This document shows, piece by piece, positions 31,946 through 41,960 of a DNA stretch of 64,000 bases. Below the pieces are notes generated by a model. That model had not been told where the DNA came from, did not search any database, and saw nothing but the letters and a program-made list of their open reading frames with translations. Made by a program: the position numbers and the translations under genes. Source of the DNA: Diplonema papillatum (taxonomy: Eukaryota > Euglenozoa > Diplonemea > Diplonemida > Diplonemidae); the NCBI GenBank assembly GCA_030068145.1, contig JAPJBO010000100.1:248001-312000 (forward strand). The letters run 5' to 3'. The first letter of the stretch is position 1, and the number at the start of each line of letters is the position of its first letter.

Positions 31946-32625
31946 TCGTTACAGCCAGGACCACCCGTGCTACCAGAGTACAGGCGAATCCGTCACGGGG
32001 GAAGAGGCCCTTACACCCGGGTCTGAGCAATCAGCTAAAAGACTTAGGCTGGTTTTGACTGCGACTCGCTAGGCAGCGCTGACTTGTCTTCTTTTGCGGT
32101 GGCAAGTGGGGAGTGGGTAGGGAGGGAGGAGTTCGATGTTTACCCACATTCTGGCGGGGAGAACCCACATCGCGGGTTCCTGTTTAAAGTGGACATGGTG
32201 CTGGGTTGCTCGGCGGACCATGGGGTCTGCACCGGCCTAGCGTTCCGATGGGAAAGTAAAAGATGCGCCTGGCACGCGCCGAGAGCGAGGGAGGCTTGAA
32301 GGTTTTCTGCGGTCCACGAAGGAGAGCGGCAAGAGGAGTTAGATCGTTGGAGACGGCGCGAAAAAGGGGCGCGGAATGCTCTTTGCTGCGGGGGTGAAAA
32401 TGCGTGCCACGACGCGGCGCTGCACCACTGGCTGCAGCAGGGGCGGCTGCCCGTGAATGCTTGTTCACATTGCCCCGGCATGGCCGCTCTCTTCCGCGCA
32501 TCTTCTTCTTTTTCGTCGGGGTCCCAACACCGAAGGGGGAAAAAGGACACCTTCAATCTGAGCCCGGCCCTGAACTCACACGGACATCCCGCACGTGTTC
32601 TCAGAGCCAAACCTTTTCCCGAAAG
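31946..32625. other. Intergenic, nothing recognised
   Basis: Frames on both strands overlap; none starts well or shows a domain. Confidence 0.4.
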
Positions 32626-32994
32626 TTACGGACCCGAACGGTACGGTCCGATGCAAGAGAATGAGATCTCTCCTGTTTTTTTACCGTGCACATTCCACAA
32701 ACACCCTACTACACGAAGAAAGTGCAGCTTTCCAGGATAGTTAACGCTGTCCACGCGTGAAGCTTTCAAGGACCAAATCTTCCTTCTGAAAGAGATGACT
32801 GCGTCATCGGCACTGGCTGCCGGGACCGCTTTGGGACACGCTGGACAGGCTTCGACCCGTGGCAATGCTGGCGACAGGGATCGGGTACACACATCCTCGT
32901 CGCTACCATGCCGAGAAGTGGCAATCGCCTCGTCGAAAGCGCAACAGATCTCGTCTCCAGCTGCGAACAACTCTGCGAAATGCCAGGGGTTGGG
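32626..32994 (-). CDS. Coding-like exon with CxxC pair, unknown
   Basis: A minus-strand frame after a good acceptor (TTTCGCAG at 32995) reads PNPWHFAELFAAGDEICCAF, later VEACPACPKAVP and FRRKIWSLKASRVDSVNYPG. Codon use and composition are protein-like, but there is no ATG, so it would be an internal or last exon, or a decayed gene. Neighbouring minus frames up to 33690 also carry Cys pairs (FDCSACN). No family is recognised. Confidence 0.3.
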   Translation of the reverse strand, partial: PNPWHFAELFAAGDEICCAFDEAIATSRHGSDEDVCTRSLSPALPRVEACPACPKAVPAASADDAVISFRRKIWSLKASRVDSVNYPGKLHFLRVVGCLWNVHGKKTGEISFSCIGPYRSGP

Positions 32995-33690
32995 CTGCGA
33001 AATGATCAGGGGGAGTGCATAGACTCCGGTCAGCAACTCTGCAGGTCATCTGGTCGGGAGTGGCATCGATGTGACAGGTATCTGACCCCCAATACACACT
33101 CAATGCTGCGACAGAGGTGAGCAAATGAGTGGCGTCATTGGCTCGGAATGTGCGGTGCCCTCTGCGGGTCGCGTTAGCATTGTTGCACATCGACAAGGCC
33201 GGTATCGAAACGCCTGAGCAGTTTCCTGCTCATTGCCAGCGATTCCGGCAGATACGCGTGCCAGGCGTCTTTGCTTTGGAGATTGTTTGCTGGCTGGCAC
33301 AGGGCCGGTCGAGCCGTTTGCTATAGCGTCGTCAAGGATGGGCCCATCCATTTTTCTGCGCGGCTTGCCTCACGTGTCCGAACCCTTGGCCTGTGTTGCA
33401 CGCCGAGCAGTCGAAGACCGCTCGGCTGCGCCTGACATGACCCTGCAAGCGCGTTGTGGGCGGACGGCGTTTTCCACAGAAGCTGGAGCCACCGCAGACG
33501 GTGCCGCTTACTTGCGAACGCATCGTGGCAGCACATCCTGGCACCTCGGGTGCCGATGCCAGCGGCGACACTGTCCACGCTCCCCTGGCGGACTCGAAGC
33601 GAACGTCGTCGCCGGCTGCGCCCACCTGAGTGCGCATTGAAGAAGCTTGGTTAACAGAGTGTACGTTCGCTTCCCGCAAAGTTACGGTCG
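32995..33690 (-). other. Protein-like fragments in several minus frames
   Basis: Segments include SVYWGSDTCHIDATPDQMTC (about 33060-33110), MDGPILDDAIANGSTGPVPA (33351 downward) and RSRAVFDCSACNTGQGFGHV (about 33360-33420). They lie in different frames without obvious splice links. They may be exons of one Cys-rich gene with 32626-32994, or the remains of a transposon. Confidence 0.25.
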
Positions 33691-33722
33691 GCGGCGTACT
33701 CAGTAACGGTGCTGTGAAAATA

Positions 33723-33977
33723 CTCGACGTAGCTGCTTCGACTCCGAATGGAAGGGGGGGAAATATAGAGGTAAGGGGCAAATACAATACAAACACAATC
33801 TGATTTGTTCTTCGCTTACACCACCTGTTGTGTTTGTGTGATTTGTCGTGTAGGGGTAGACCCGCATGACCTCACGTCCGTTCAACACGTGGTTCGGTAG
33901 TTACAGCACTTGGGATCCCTTCTGTTCTTTGTCGGGCAGCATCGTCGAGCATTTCCTTTCAAGCTGGCGCTTATGTA
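33723..33977 (+). mobile_element. SINE-like element B
   Basis: Starts CTCGACGTAGCTGCTTCGAC after GAAAATA. It contains ACAATCTGATTTGTTCTTCG, GACCTCACGTCCGTTCAACA and GGTTCGGTAGTTACAGC, and ends GAGCATTTCCTTTCAAGCTG followed by GCGCTTATGTA and an A-rich flank (GCAAAAATT). Other copies: 37595-37912 and equivalents in each PA14 unit, and 58209-58486 (reverse). Confidence 0.7.
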
Positions 33978-34317
33978 GCAAAAATTGCTGAACTTGCAGC
34001 GTGTCAAACTGGTTGTGGCTGTGCCGAAACGAAAGCGGAGCGCAATAGCCCCGTTCCACTTGCGACTCACTCATTCTGGACGACGCCGCCGTGCCCACAA
34101 ACGAAGGCAGTCGACCCCTTCAAATGCAGGCAGGCTGCGAGTCAGCACGGATACTCTCAGAATAATTTTTCTCCGGCTATTTCTCACGGGCCATGACACC
34201 TACTCACCAAGTCCGACTCCTCTGAAGATACTCAACCATCTTCGCGAATCCCACCTGCGACATCGCATCAGTGCCGCGCATTGCGATGATCACCGGCTTC
34301 AACCGGCGGCGTCTTTT
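33978..34317. other. Intergenic, nothing recognised
   Basis: Flank between element B and the hAT remnant. Minus-strand sequence just downstream of the hAT frame (34200-34317) may be its out-of-frame continuation. Confidence 0.35.
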
Positions 34318-34515
34318 TTAATTCTCTCCGAGTATGTTCAGTGTACTGAAGGCCGAGTCCACGTGTGTGTCAGTCGGTGAAAGCTTGAGACACATTTTAG
34401 CGAAGCACTGCAGTGCCGGATGCTCCCCCGTGTAGGATGCCCAATAGTCGTGGGCTGTACCGCGGGTGCTTGTCAGCGTAGCACTGACCGGCGAAGCTCG
34501 CGGCAAACAGAGCAC
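34318..34515 (-). pseudogene. hAT transposase C-terminal (dimerisation) remnant
   Basis: The minus frame reads DYWASYTGEHPALQCFAKMC followed by LKLSPTDTHVDSAFSTLNIL. This fits the hAT C-terminal pattern: W, then P-x-L, A/L-rich helix, L-x-[I/L]-x-P-x-[S/T]-x-x-x-[V/E]-[D/E]-x-x-FS. The usual S-ER-FS core is altered (VDSAFS). The frame ends soon after and has no ATG, so this is a fragment. It shows hAT transposases have been present; the window also holds hAT-type non-autonomous elements. Confidence 0.45.
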
Positions 34516-34634
34516 ACACTGCCTCGATAGAGGCAGGAAGCCATTTCCCTGGTCGACGTGGTTTTTTCTTTCCCGGGCACTACTTCATCGTTCATCACTA
34601 TGCTGCATCCGATGATTCATAAAGATATCTTCGC
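34516..34634. other. Short spacer
   Basis: Between the hAT remnant and the 112-bp repeat; nothing is recognised. Confidence 0.4.
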
Positions 34635-35080
34635 CATTGCTTGCGTCACACCTGTTTCTACAATGTGCACGTAGCCTATTCAAGTACAGTTCACGTTCAC
34701 TGAGCATGGAGCAAACCCCACTCAAATACGAAGTTTTCGAACCTCACATTGCTTACGTCACACCTGTTTCTACAATGTGCACGTAGCCTATTGAAGTACA
34801 GTTCACGTTCACTGAACATGGAGCAAACCCAACTCAAATACGAAGTTTCCAAACCTCACATTGCTTGCGTCACACCTGTTTCTACATTGTGCACGTAGCC
34901 TATTCAAGTACAGTTCACGTTCACTGAGCATGGAGCAAACCCCACTCAAATACGAAGTTTTCAAACCTCACAATGCTTGCGTCACACCTGTTTCTACAAT
35001 GTGCACGTAGTCAAGTACAGTTCACGTTCACTGAGCATGGAGCAAACCGCACTCAAATACGAAGTTTTCAAACCTCACAC
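34635..35080. repeat. 112-bp tandem repeat, 4 copies
   Basis: Copies start at 34635, 34747, 34859 and 34971 (CATTGCTTGCGTCACACCTG). Each contains AGTTCACGTTCACTGAGCAT and CTCAAATACGAAGTTTTC. The fourth copy lacks a few bases (GTAGCCTATTCAAG shortened to GTAGTCAAG). Non-coding. Confidence 0.95.
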
Positions 35081-35499
35081 GCCTTTGTATATTCTGGCAG
35101 AGCGAAGGATGTTCCTCGAGCGAGCATGCATGCAGAATATCGGCAGCACTACGGCAATAAGCAGGATACTGCAGCCGAGGATCCACATGCCCGTGTCGGG
35201 TATTTGTTGCAGGGACGGCATGTTGGGAAGTGTGGGGGAAGAGGGGCAGGTCTTGCTTTCTTTTTACTTCTCTTGCGAGTTTGCGCTTATACTGACGTAG
35301 ATACTGACGCAGGAAAGCGCTTCCCCGTGTGTTGACCCTGATTGTGTGGTGTCGGGTATTTACTTGCGTGCCGCTTGTCTGGATTCGTTTGAGGCACCCA
35401 GTCGGGTCCTTTAAGCTCGAAAAGGACCGATCCTACCGTCTACTTCCGCCGGTTAGGGGGGCCCGGGGGGGTAGGGGGCGCGACTCCCGTGGGGTTGCG
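35081..35499. other. Intergenic
   Basis: No gene is supported. Confidence 0.4.
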
Positions 35500-35735
35500 T
35501 GTGGATTCTATTATAGGCGCTGTTTTTCCGCGCTTTTAGGGAATCCCGGGGTGGTTTTGGACCCGCAACGCCTCTCTGATGGCGTATGACACCAAAATTG
35601 GTGAAAATAGCGCCCAGAACGGCCACTGAATGCAAAAATGAGCAAATAATAGGCACTCTGATGGACCCATGAAAACAGGTAGAATTGACCTATTTTCACG
35701 CTGAACAGCCCGGAACCGTGTTAAAGTGCACGAAC
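35500..35735. repeat. Dispersed repeat D, copy 1
   Basis: Matches 62060-62290 in inverted orientation. Shared pieces: AGGGAATCCCGGGGTGGTTT, CGCCCAGAACG, GTAGAATTGACCTATTTTCA and GAACAGCCCGGAACCGTGT. Confidence 0.75.
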
Positions 35736-36076
35736 CCTCATTTTATTTCCCTTCTCTGGGGAAGAGCTGCCGCGCCAAACCTCGCTTCTTTGTACCACAT
35801 GCGGAGAATAGAGAAAGAGAGCCATAAATAGAGACAGAGAGGGTTTGGACGAGGACGCTGGCGTGCGTCGGGGCCAGTGAGAAGCACCGGCCACCTTTGC
35901 TAGATAAATCCTGCCGCGGAAAAGGAGCTTTCATTGCCTGGGGTCAGCACCCCTGCGGAGGCCCTCTTCCGTGTGCCTTCACGCGGAAGGAAACAGTAGG
36001 CCACGAAAAAAATACCAGAATGTGTTCCCAGGCCCTCGCTGTGGTCTTCGGTGGCCAGCGACCCTGTTCTGAGGTC
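35736..36076. other. Left flank of the PA14 array
   Basis: No similarity to the array units before 36077; no gene is supported. Confidence 0.4.
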
Positions 36077-36206
36077 AGAGTTTCTTTTGCGAGGATAAAG
36101 CCTCGGAGGGAAAAAGACTGCGTGCTTATCCCATCTCAAGTGAAACAAGAAAAGAAAGCAAGTACGATAAGGTTTGGTACTGTATATGGTACGATGCCAA
36201 AACCCC

Positions 36207-36556
36207 CCAGGCATCTTGTTAAGAACCATCCATCCATCCATCAGCCGGCTGACCCCCCCCCCCCCCCCCCCTCAGGCTATTTTCACTGTGGAGGGGGGAG
36301 ACGCTACCTGTCACACTCTAAGGTGGTCACCACGGTGGGCGGTCAGAAAAAAAAAATTTTTTTTTTGCCCCAAATACCCCAAATACCACACTTTGGAAAA
36401 TTTTTGTGGGCCCACTTTTGGCAGGGAATTTTGACCATTTCACCTTAGAGAATTTGACCACCCAGCCTCCAAGGCAACTGCACTGTAGAGGGGGGGGGGG
36501 GGGGGGGGGGTCTGGTTTATCCGGCCATCCGGCCAAAGTGGCTGATCCTTAACAAG
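36207..36556. mobile_element. Possible ~350-bp inverted-repeat element in unit 1
   Basis: The ends CTTGTTAAGAACCATCC and (reverse complement) CTTGTTAAGGATCAGCC are inverted, and long C and G tracts lie inside. It is absent from units 2-4 at this place. No clear target duplication is seen, so the call is tentative. Confidence 0.4.
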
Positions 36557-39125
36557 AGCGCTGCCCCCCCCCCCTTTGCACTAATAAAAAAAAATTTGAT
36601 GTCACCCCATACTGGCCCCGAAACCCCACTTGTGTGGCCCAAAACGGTTCCCAAACGGTTTTTGGCGGGCTGAGTCGAGGTAAAGGGGTCTCTGAAGGCC
36701 CACGAATAGGCCCAGGTGGGCCCAGGTGGGCCCCGGAGCGGGCACTCAGTGCGAGGGGGGGTGCCCCCAAAATGGGGTCATTTTCAAAGCCTCGCCACTT
36801 CCTATTATAGAAGAAGCAAAAATAAAGGGAGAAACTTGGTCAATACCAGTGTCGCAGTCCGACAGCATAAGGAAGGGAGAACACAGCGTCGCCGACGCAG
36901 CCAGCGAGCGAGAGGGTGGTTCTGTTGCCATTATCCACGGACGGTACTTCCAGCTTCGTATGGTAGTCCTTGTCTCGTCAACTGCTTCTTTTCCAGTTGA
37001 GTGATACTCATCGGGAGGCATGAACTGCGTCGCGAAGATCCAAACCAAGAACCGATGACCAACAATCTAGCCATCAAGGTGGGGGCTGGAGGAAATCAAC
37101 GTTTCTACACTCGTTTTTTTTTTTTGTTTTTTGTTTGTTTGCGAACAAAAAGATGTTGGGGGACGCGAAGCTTGCCCCGAGGGCAAGCGACTGCGTCTTG
37201 ATTTGATTGAAATGCAATGCAAAATTAGACCAACTCTGTCTCCCTTACGTCTGGGTTGACCCCGTTTCCAGCTTGGCGTAGCAGTTTCCTTAAGTCTTCC
37301 GGGCGTCCTCCGGAGAAGTATCATTTACTAGGTAGTTTCTTCTCTGCAGAATTATACAAAGAACACAACGCAACCGATTATTTTTGAAAGGTCTTTCGGC
37401 TCCCTCTGGCGTGACGACCGATTCTACCTGCCAAGAGAGAGACGCGTACGTATGGAAGCTTAAAGTGTTGGGTTGTTTGCTGTGCTGATCCGCAGCTCGA
37501 ACTTCTGAGGCTGAAGCTGGGGAGCAACTTTCAGAGCGGGTGTGGGCCCCGGGTTTCTCCACCCTCCTACCTACCCACGAGCATGGAAAAAATTCTCGAT
37601 GTAGCTGCTTTGACTCCGAATGGAAGGGAGGAAACATAGGGGTAGAGGGGCAAATGCAGTACAAACACAATCCGATTTGTTCTTCGCTTACACCACCCTG
37701 TGTTGTTCTCTTTTCTTAGAGTGCAAGTTCGCTTTTTTTTTTTTACTCAGGGCTTTTTTCCCCTGTTGTGTTTGTGTGCCTTGTCGTGTAGGGCTAGACC
37801 CGCATGACCTCACGTCCGTTCAACACGTGTTCGGTAGTTACAGCACATGGAATCCCTTCGGTTCTTTGTCCGGCAGCTTCGTCGAGCATTTTCCTTCCAA
37901 TGCTGGCGCTGGCCCCCAGTCCTTCCCGAACTAGAGCTCGGGAGAACAGTCGGGTGGATCTTCGAAGGCAGAGATGCACGCTCTTCTTTTCAAAACGGTT
38001 TCGCGCTATTTTTTTTTTTTTTTCAGTGTGAAAGAGTTCGCTGGAAAATCCGTGTCTCAGAGTCCACGAGCAACCTTCGGCACAAGTAATAATTCTTCGT
38101 ATTCGCAACGATGGAAAGTTTGGGGCACGACCAGAGAGAGAGAGAGAGAGAGCACCGGGCAAGTACACTACTGAGAGTGCCCTTAATCCACGGACGATAC
38201 TTCCAGCTTGGTAATGTGCTGATCCGAAACTGCTTCTTTTTTTCAGTTGGGCGATACTCATCGGAGGCGTGAACTGCTTGCATCGAAGACCCAAACCAAA
38301 GAACGATGACCAAACAATCTAGCCATCAAGGTGGAGGCTGGAGGAAACCAACTTTTCTACGTGTTTTTGTTTGCAAAAACAAAAAAAAAAATGTTGATGA
38401 GGGACGAGAAGCTTGCCCCGAGGTGGTAAGCGAATGCGTCTTGAATTGAAAGGTAAGCTAAAACTCGAGCAATTCTGTGTCCTATTGTTGGGTGGATCCT
38501 CTTTCCATCAGGTTTCCGTAAGTCTTCGTGACATCTTCCCCGTACACGAGAAGTACCATTTCTTACTAGATTAATATGGAGCCCTTCTACAAAGAGCACA
38601 CACATACCGAGTTTGACGTGACCCGATTCCACTGCTGCCAACAGGGAGACACGTACGGACGGACACCTGCAAGCTAAAGTAGAAGATCGGCCCACGGGTT
38701 GCTCGTCCGCAGATCATGTCCACGGCAGCTTTTTTTGTTTGCCCTAGGACTTGCTTTTGTCTTTCCGACGGTGAACGTCAGTCCGCTGTCTTTTGACCTT
38801 TTGCTTGATTTTTTTTTTCTTCTCCGGTAGTTGCTTGGCCGGTGGCAGTCCTTCTGATAATGCTTCGTGGGGTGATGCAGGAGCTTTGCAGTAAAACCCG
38901 CCGTGCTTCTTCGCTTCTCTGGCGCGGCAAGGACCAGATACTGCCCATTGGCTGCTGAGCACCCCCCGACCGGTCAACTTGCCACTGTTGTGGCCCTCTC
39001 TTCGCCGGGCGGTGCGTATCAGCACTTCCTGCGTCGCTCCAAGTACATGATGCTGGCGGCTGGGGGATACCGCAGCTCAATTAAGGCGCGGTCAACAGTG
39101 TCGCCTCGTGAAGGCCCCCCCCCCC

Positions 39126-39991
39126 CAGGGTGGAACATAAGACTGGGCCTCTGGGCCAAGGGCCAAGCAGGGTTTTTAGGTGTTTTTTGGGTGGTCACCA
39201 GATTCCCCCCGCAAACCCGCAAACCCGGGTTTGCGAGCGAAACATCCAATTTGACTGTAAACTAGCGTAACACGAGTATAACATGATAACTTTCGTTAAA
39301 AAACAGCGTAACACGATAATTTTCGCTAAAAAAACAGCGTAACACGAGCGTAACATGACAAATTTGGCTGTAAACCAGTGTAACACGAGAGCGTAACATG
39401 AAAGTTTTCGCTAAAAAAACAGCGTAACACGAGCATAACATGATAATTTTCGCTGTAAACCAGTGTAACACGAGCATAACATGACAAATTTGGCTGTAAA
39501 CTAGCGTAACACGAGCATAACATGATAATTTTCGCAAAAAAACAGCGTAACACAAGCGTAACATGCCCTTTTTGGCTGTGGAACAGCGCAACACGAGTGT
39601 AACACGATAATTTTCGCTAAAAAACAGCGTAACACGAGCGTAACATGACAAATTTGGCTGTAAACCAGCGTAACACGAGCGTAACATGCCCAATTTGGCT
39701 GTAAAACAGCGTAACACGAGCGTAACATGATAATTTTCGCTAAAAAACAGCGTCAATACCGTCACACACCCGAGACTGTACATGTACCCGGTGTCACCGT
39801 TAGCGTACCGTGCGCCGGGGGGCGTGCCCCCTGGAACCCCAATTTGGCCCAATTTGATGTACCATACCGTTCGAAGCCCCCCGGACCCCCCCGTCTCCCA
39901 GAGTCGTGTGGGTGATGAGGCCACCAAAAAAAAACCAGGAAAAGGACCTTGCCGTGGGCACGGGTCAAGGGCCAAGCAATGTTCTAGGCTG
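39126..39991. mobile_element. 866-bp hAT-like non-autonomous element in a poly-C tract
   Basis: Present only in unit 1. It begins CAGGGTGGAACATAAGACTG; the reverse complement of the other end is CAGCCTAGAACATTGCTTGG. It is flanked on both sides by C runs of at least 8, where units 2-4 have a single C run (GAAGGCCCCCCCCCCTATCG). CAG-starting imperfect TIRs and an 8-base duplication of C fit hAT. The interior is mostly a minisatellite (39245-39755). Confidence 0.65.
39245..39755. repeat. ~40-bp minisatellite with two alternating variants
   Basis: Units share GCGTAACACGAGCGTAACAT and end either in GATAATTTTCGCTAAAAAAC or in GACAAATTTGGCTGTAAACC. About 12-13 copies, with the variants intermixed. 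Minus-strand open frames here are repeat artefacts. Confidence 0.9.
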
Positions 39992-40200
39992 CCCCCCCCC
40001 CTATCGCAATCAGTTACAAAATAAATAAATAAAAAAATCGCCCTTTTGGACGGAAGACGACGAGGGGCGTCGGGTTGTTGTTACGTTTGGTACGGGTGTA
40101 GGAAAAGAGAGAAGGGCAAAGCAACGTTTCTGAGATGTAGCCGTCAGCCGGTTAAGGATAGGAAGTCTGCTCAGCATCAAGAAGTCTCGTCTGTCGTGTG

Positions 40201-40232
<32 letters not shown>

Positions 40233-40333
40233 CTCAGTTGTGGGTAATCCCTGCGCGGAATATAGCAGGTCCGTGTTTGCTGGGGCTACTCCGCACAATC
40301 GCAAGCACGGCGGCCAACTCAGCTGTGCAGCAT

Positions 40334-41830
40334 TCAAATCCCCGTCGTTTGCTTCGCTATCGTCTTGATGACGCCCCTTTCAAAAGGAAAAATTATACAA
40401 AGAAATGGGCGCATGCCTTTGCAAAGTCTATCCACGACGGTCACACAGGCCAGCGGGCTCAGCCTCTCTTTCGGGACCAGCACCATGGCATCCTCTCCCG
40501 GCTGCTGCCACAGCCACTTCAAGGACTTCTGATCCACGGAAAAATAATATTCAATCCTGACTTCGTGCTTCCCGATTGGCAAGACCACAGCGCCAACACC
40601 GCCTCCGGCGATGATCTGCTCACCGCTGATGAACAGCCGCGAATTGGTGCCATCCTCGAGAGTGAACGAGTGGTTGCCCGCCGTGGTCACAGTCAAGTAC
40701 CCGGTATGCTGAGACGCAAAACGGGAACCGGCGCCACCGTGATAGTAGATATCCGAGAAGGCGAGGTCCACAACTCCCGTTTGGAAGACAGGCCCGAACT
40801 TCGGGGTCATGCTGGCGAAGTCTGGGTAGTCCTCAAATGGGATTGAATCGCTGTACACTCTCGTGCTGATCCCGACACCAGACGATGGAGACGACGGAAT
40901 GACGAAGTACCAATCGTCAGCCACATACTCCTCAGTGGGCAAGATGATATCCGTCACCTTCAAGGTGACAAGCGTGGGAGCCCTCTCATAAAATGCAGCT
41001 GCCCGGTACAAAGGACCAAGCGTCATGCTCGATCCCGAAATGGTTACCGAGGCCGTGCTCATCATCGTCGACTTCAGCGCGTTCCACCCAGTCAGCGCCC
41101 TCGAGGAACTGTCTGCAACCAGGCCGTCAATCAAAGCTTGCTTGGTTGCCTCTGTGTCGACCCACGCGCCTGAACTTCGAGTGATGGTTAGCACCAGACC
41201 CCCAGCAACCAACTCGTTGTGAACAGCAGATCCCAGCGTGCCTGTAACTGCGTACCTTGCTGTACAACTTCCCTCCAGCCGCAATTCGTCAAGCCATCCT
41301 TGACCCTCGAAGGTCACGTAGTCGATGTCATCGAGGCTCTCGGGATGTTGGGGAGCGTTCCGCGCGGATTTGACTTCCCCGTCCATACGAAGCGTCATCG
41401 TTCCGGTGGCATAGTCGATCAGAAATTCGAAAAAGTAGAACTTCTTAATTGCTAAGACCATCGGGATATGGTATGTGGAGTTCCCTGTGAGGTCCAGGCC
41501 CGTCGGTTTCAGCGACACGGCCCACCCCACCACTGCGGCTGTCGCCCTGCCTTCCCCCCCCGACAGGCTGAAAGTAGGAAGGCTATCGGTATCACCGAAG
41601 GCCATGTAGAACGAGATGTTGGTGTACTGCCGCGGCTTCACCTTATACTCGCCGCCATCACCATTTGCATCGAAGACAACCGAACCAGCACCCACTGCCT
41701 TGACGTCTCCGTCACCTTCGGTGCCGGCGAATACACCGGAAGTGTCTCCGTCCAAGCTCTCGTGGACATCATACTGGCACCCTTCTGCAGCGGCGCTGAA
41801 AACCAGCAGGGCGAGACACAACCGCAGCAT
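40334..41830 (-). CDS. Secreted PA14-domain protein, copy 1
   Basis: A 498-residue single-exon protein with a signal peptide (LCLALLVFSAAAEG, cleavage near 16-18). Residues about 45-189 look like a concanavalin/LamG-type beta domain (WLDELRLEGSC at its end). Residues about 190-312 resemble an Ig/cadherin-like repeat (TKQALIDGLVA, then LTGWN). Residues about 320-458 are a PA14 domain (HTGYLTVTTAGNHSFTLEDG, RLFISGEQII, LPIGKHEVRIEYYF, then PKERLSP). Potential N-glycosylation sites are N71, N117 and N386. There is no membrane anchor, so the product is probably secreted or wall-associated. PA14 domains usually bind carbohydrate or serve as adhesion modules; this one is unrelated to toxin function as far as the sequence shows. 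ATG 41830 follows AGGAAAT. The translation is identical in all four copies. Confidence 0.85.
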   Translation of the reverse strand: MLRLCLALLVFSAAAEGCQYDVHESLDGDTSGVFAGTEGDGDVKAVGAGSVVFDANGDGGEYKVKPRQYTNISFYMAFGDTDSLPTFSLSGGEGRATAAVVGWAVSLKPTGLDLTGNSTYHIPMVLAIKKFYFFEFLIDYATGTMTLRMDGEVKSARNAPQHPESLDDIDYVTFEGQGWLDELRLEGSCTARYAVTGTLGSAVHNELVAGGLVLTITRSSGAWVDTEATKQALIDGLVADSSSRALTGWNALKSTMMSTASVTISGSSMTLGPLYRAAAFYERAPTLVTLKVTDIILPTEEYVADDWYFVIPSSPSSGVGISTRVYSDSIPFEDYPDFASMTPKFGPVFQTGVVDLAFSDIYYHGGAGSRFASQHTGYLTVTTAGNHSFTLEDGTNSRLFISGEQIIAGGGVGAVVLPIGKHEVRIEYYFSVDQKSLKWLWQQPGEDAMVLVPKERLSPLACVTVVDRLCKGMRPFLCIIFPFERGVIKTIAKQTTGI

Positions 41831-41960
41831 ATTTCCTCCTGAGTGCGGATGGAACGTTGCTTTCTTTTCTTGTGGTAACCTGATACGCGCGTGCGTCGAT
41901 TATTTGTTCGATGAGCTTGATACCGGGCGCTTAGTTCTGTGTCCTTGCCTGATGGTACAC

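Larger units (their letters stand above)
36077..41960. repeat. PA14 tandem array, unit 1 (with extra insertions)
   Basis: The unit starts at AGAGTTTCTTTTGCGAGGAT and matches units 2-4. It differs by about 620 bp of extra sequence at 36190-36812 (poly-C/poly-G tracts and an inverted CTTGTTAAG-ended block at 36207-36556) and by the 866-bp insertion at 39126-39991. Without these it is the same length as units 2 and 3. It includes SINE-like element B (37595-37912), a (GT)n tract at about 40199-40228 and the first PA14 gene. Confidence 0.9.

Noticed and set aside
40046-40846. Plus-strand 214-266-codon frames repeated in every PA14 unit
   Set aside because: Antisense to the PA14 coding sequence and running through the (GT)n tract; the minus strand has the signal peptide and domains.
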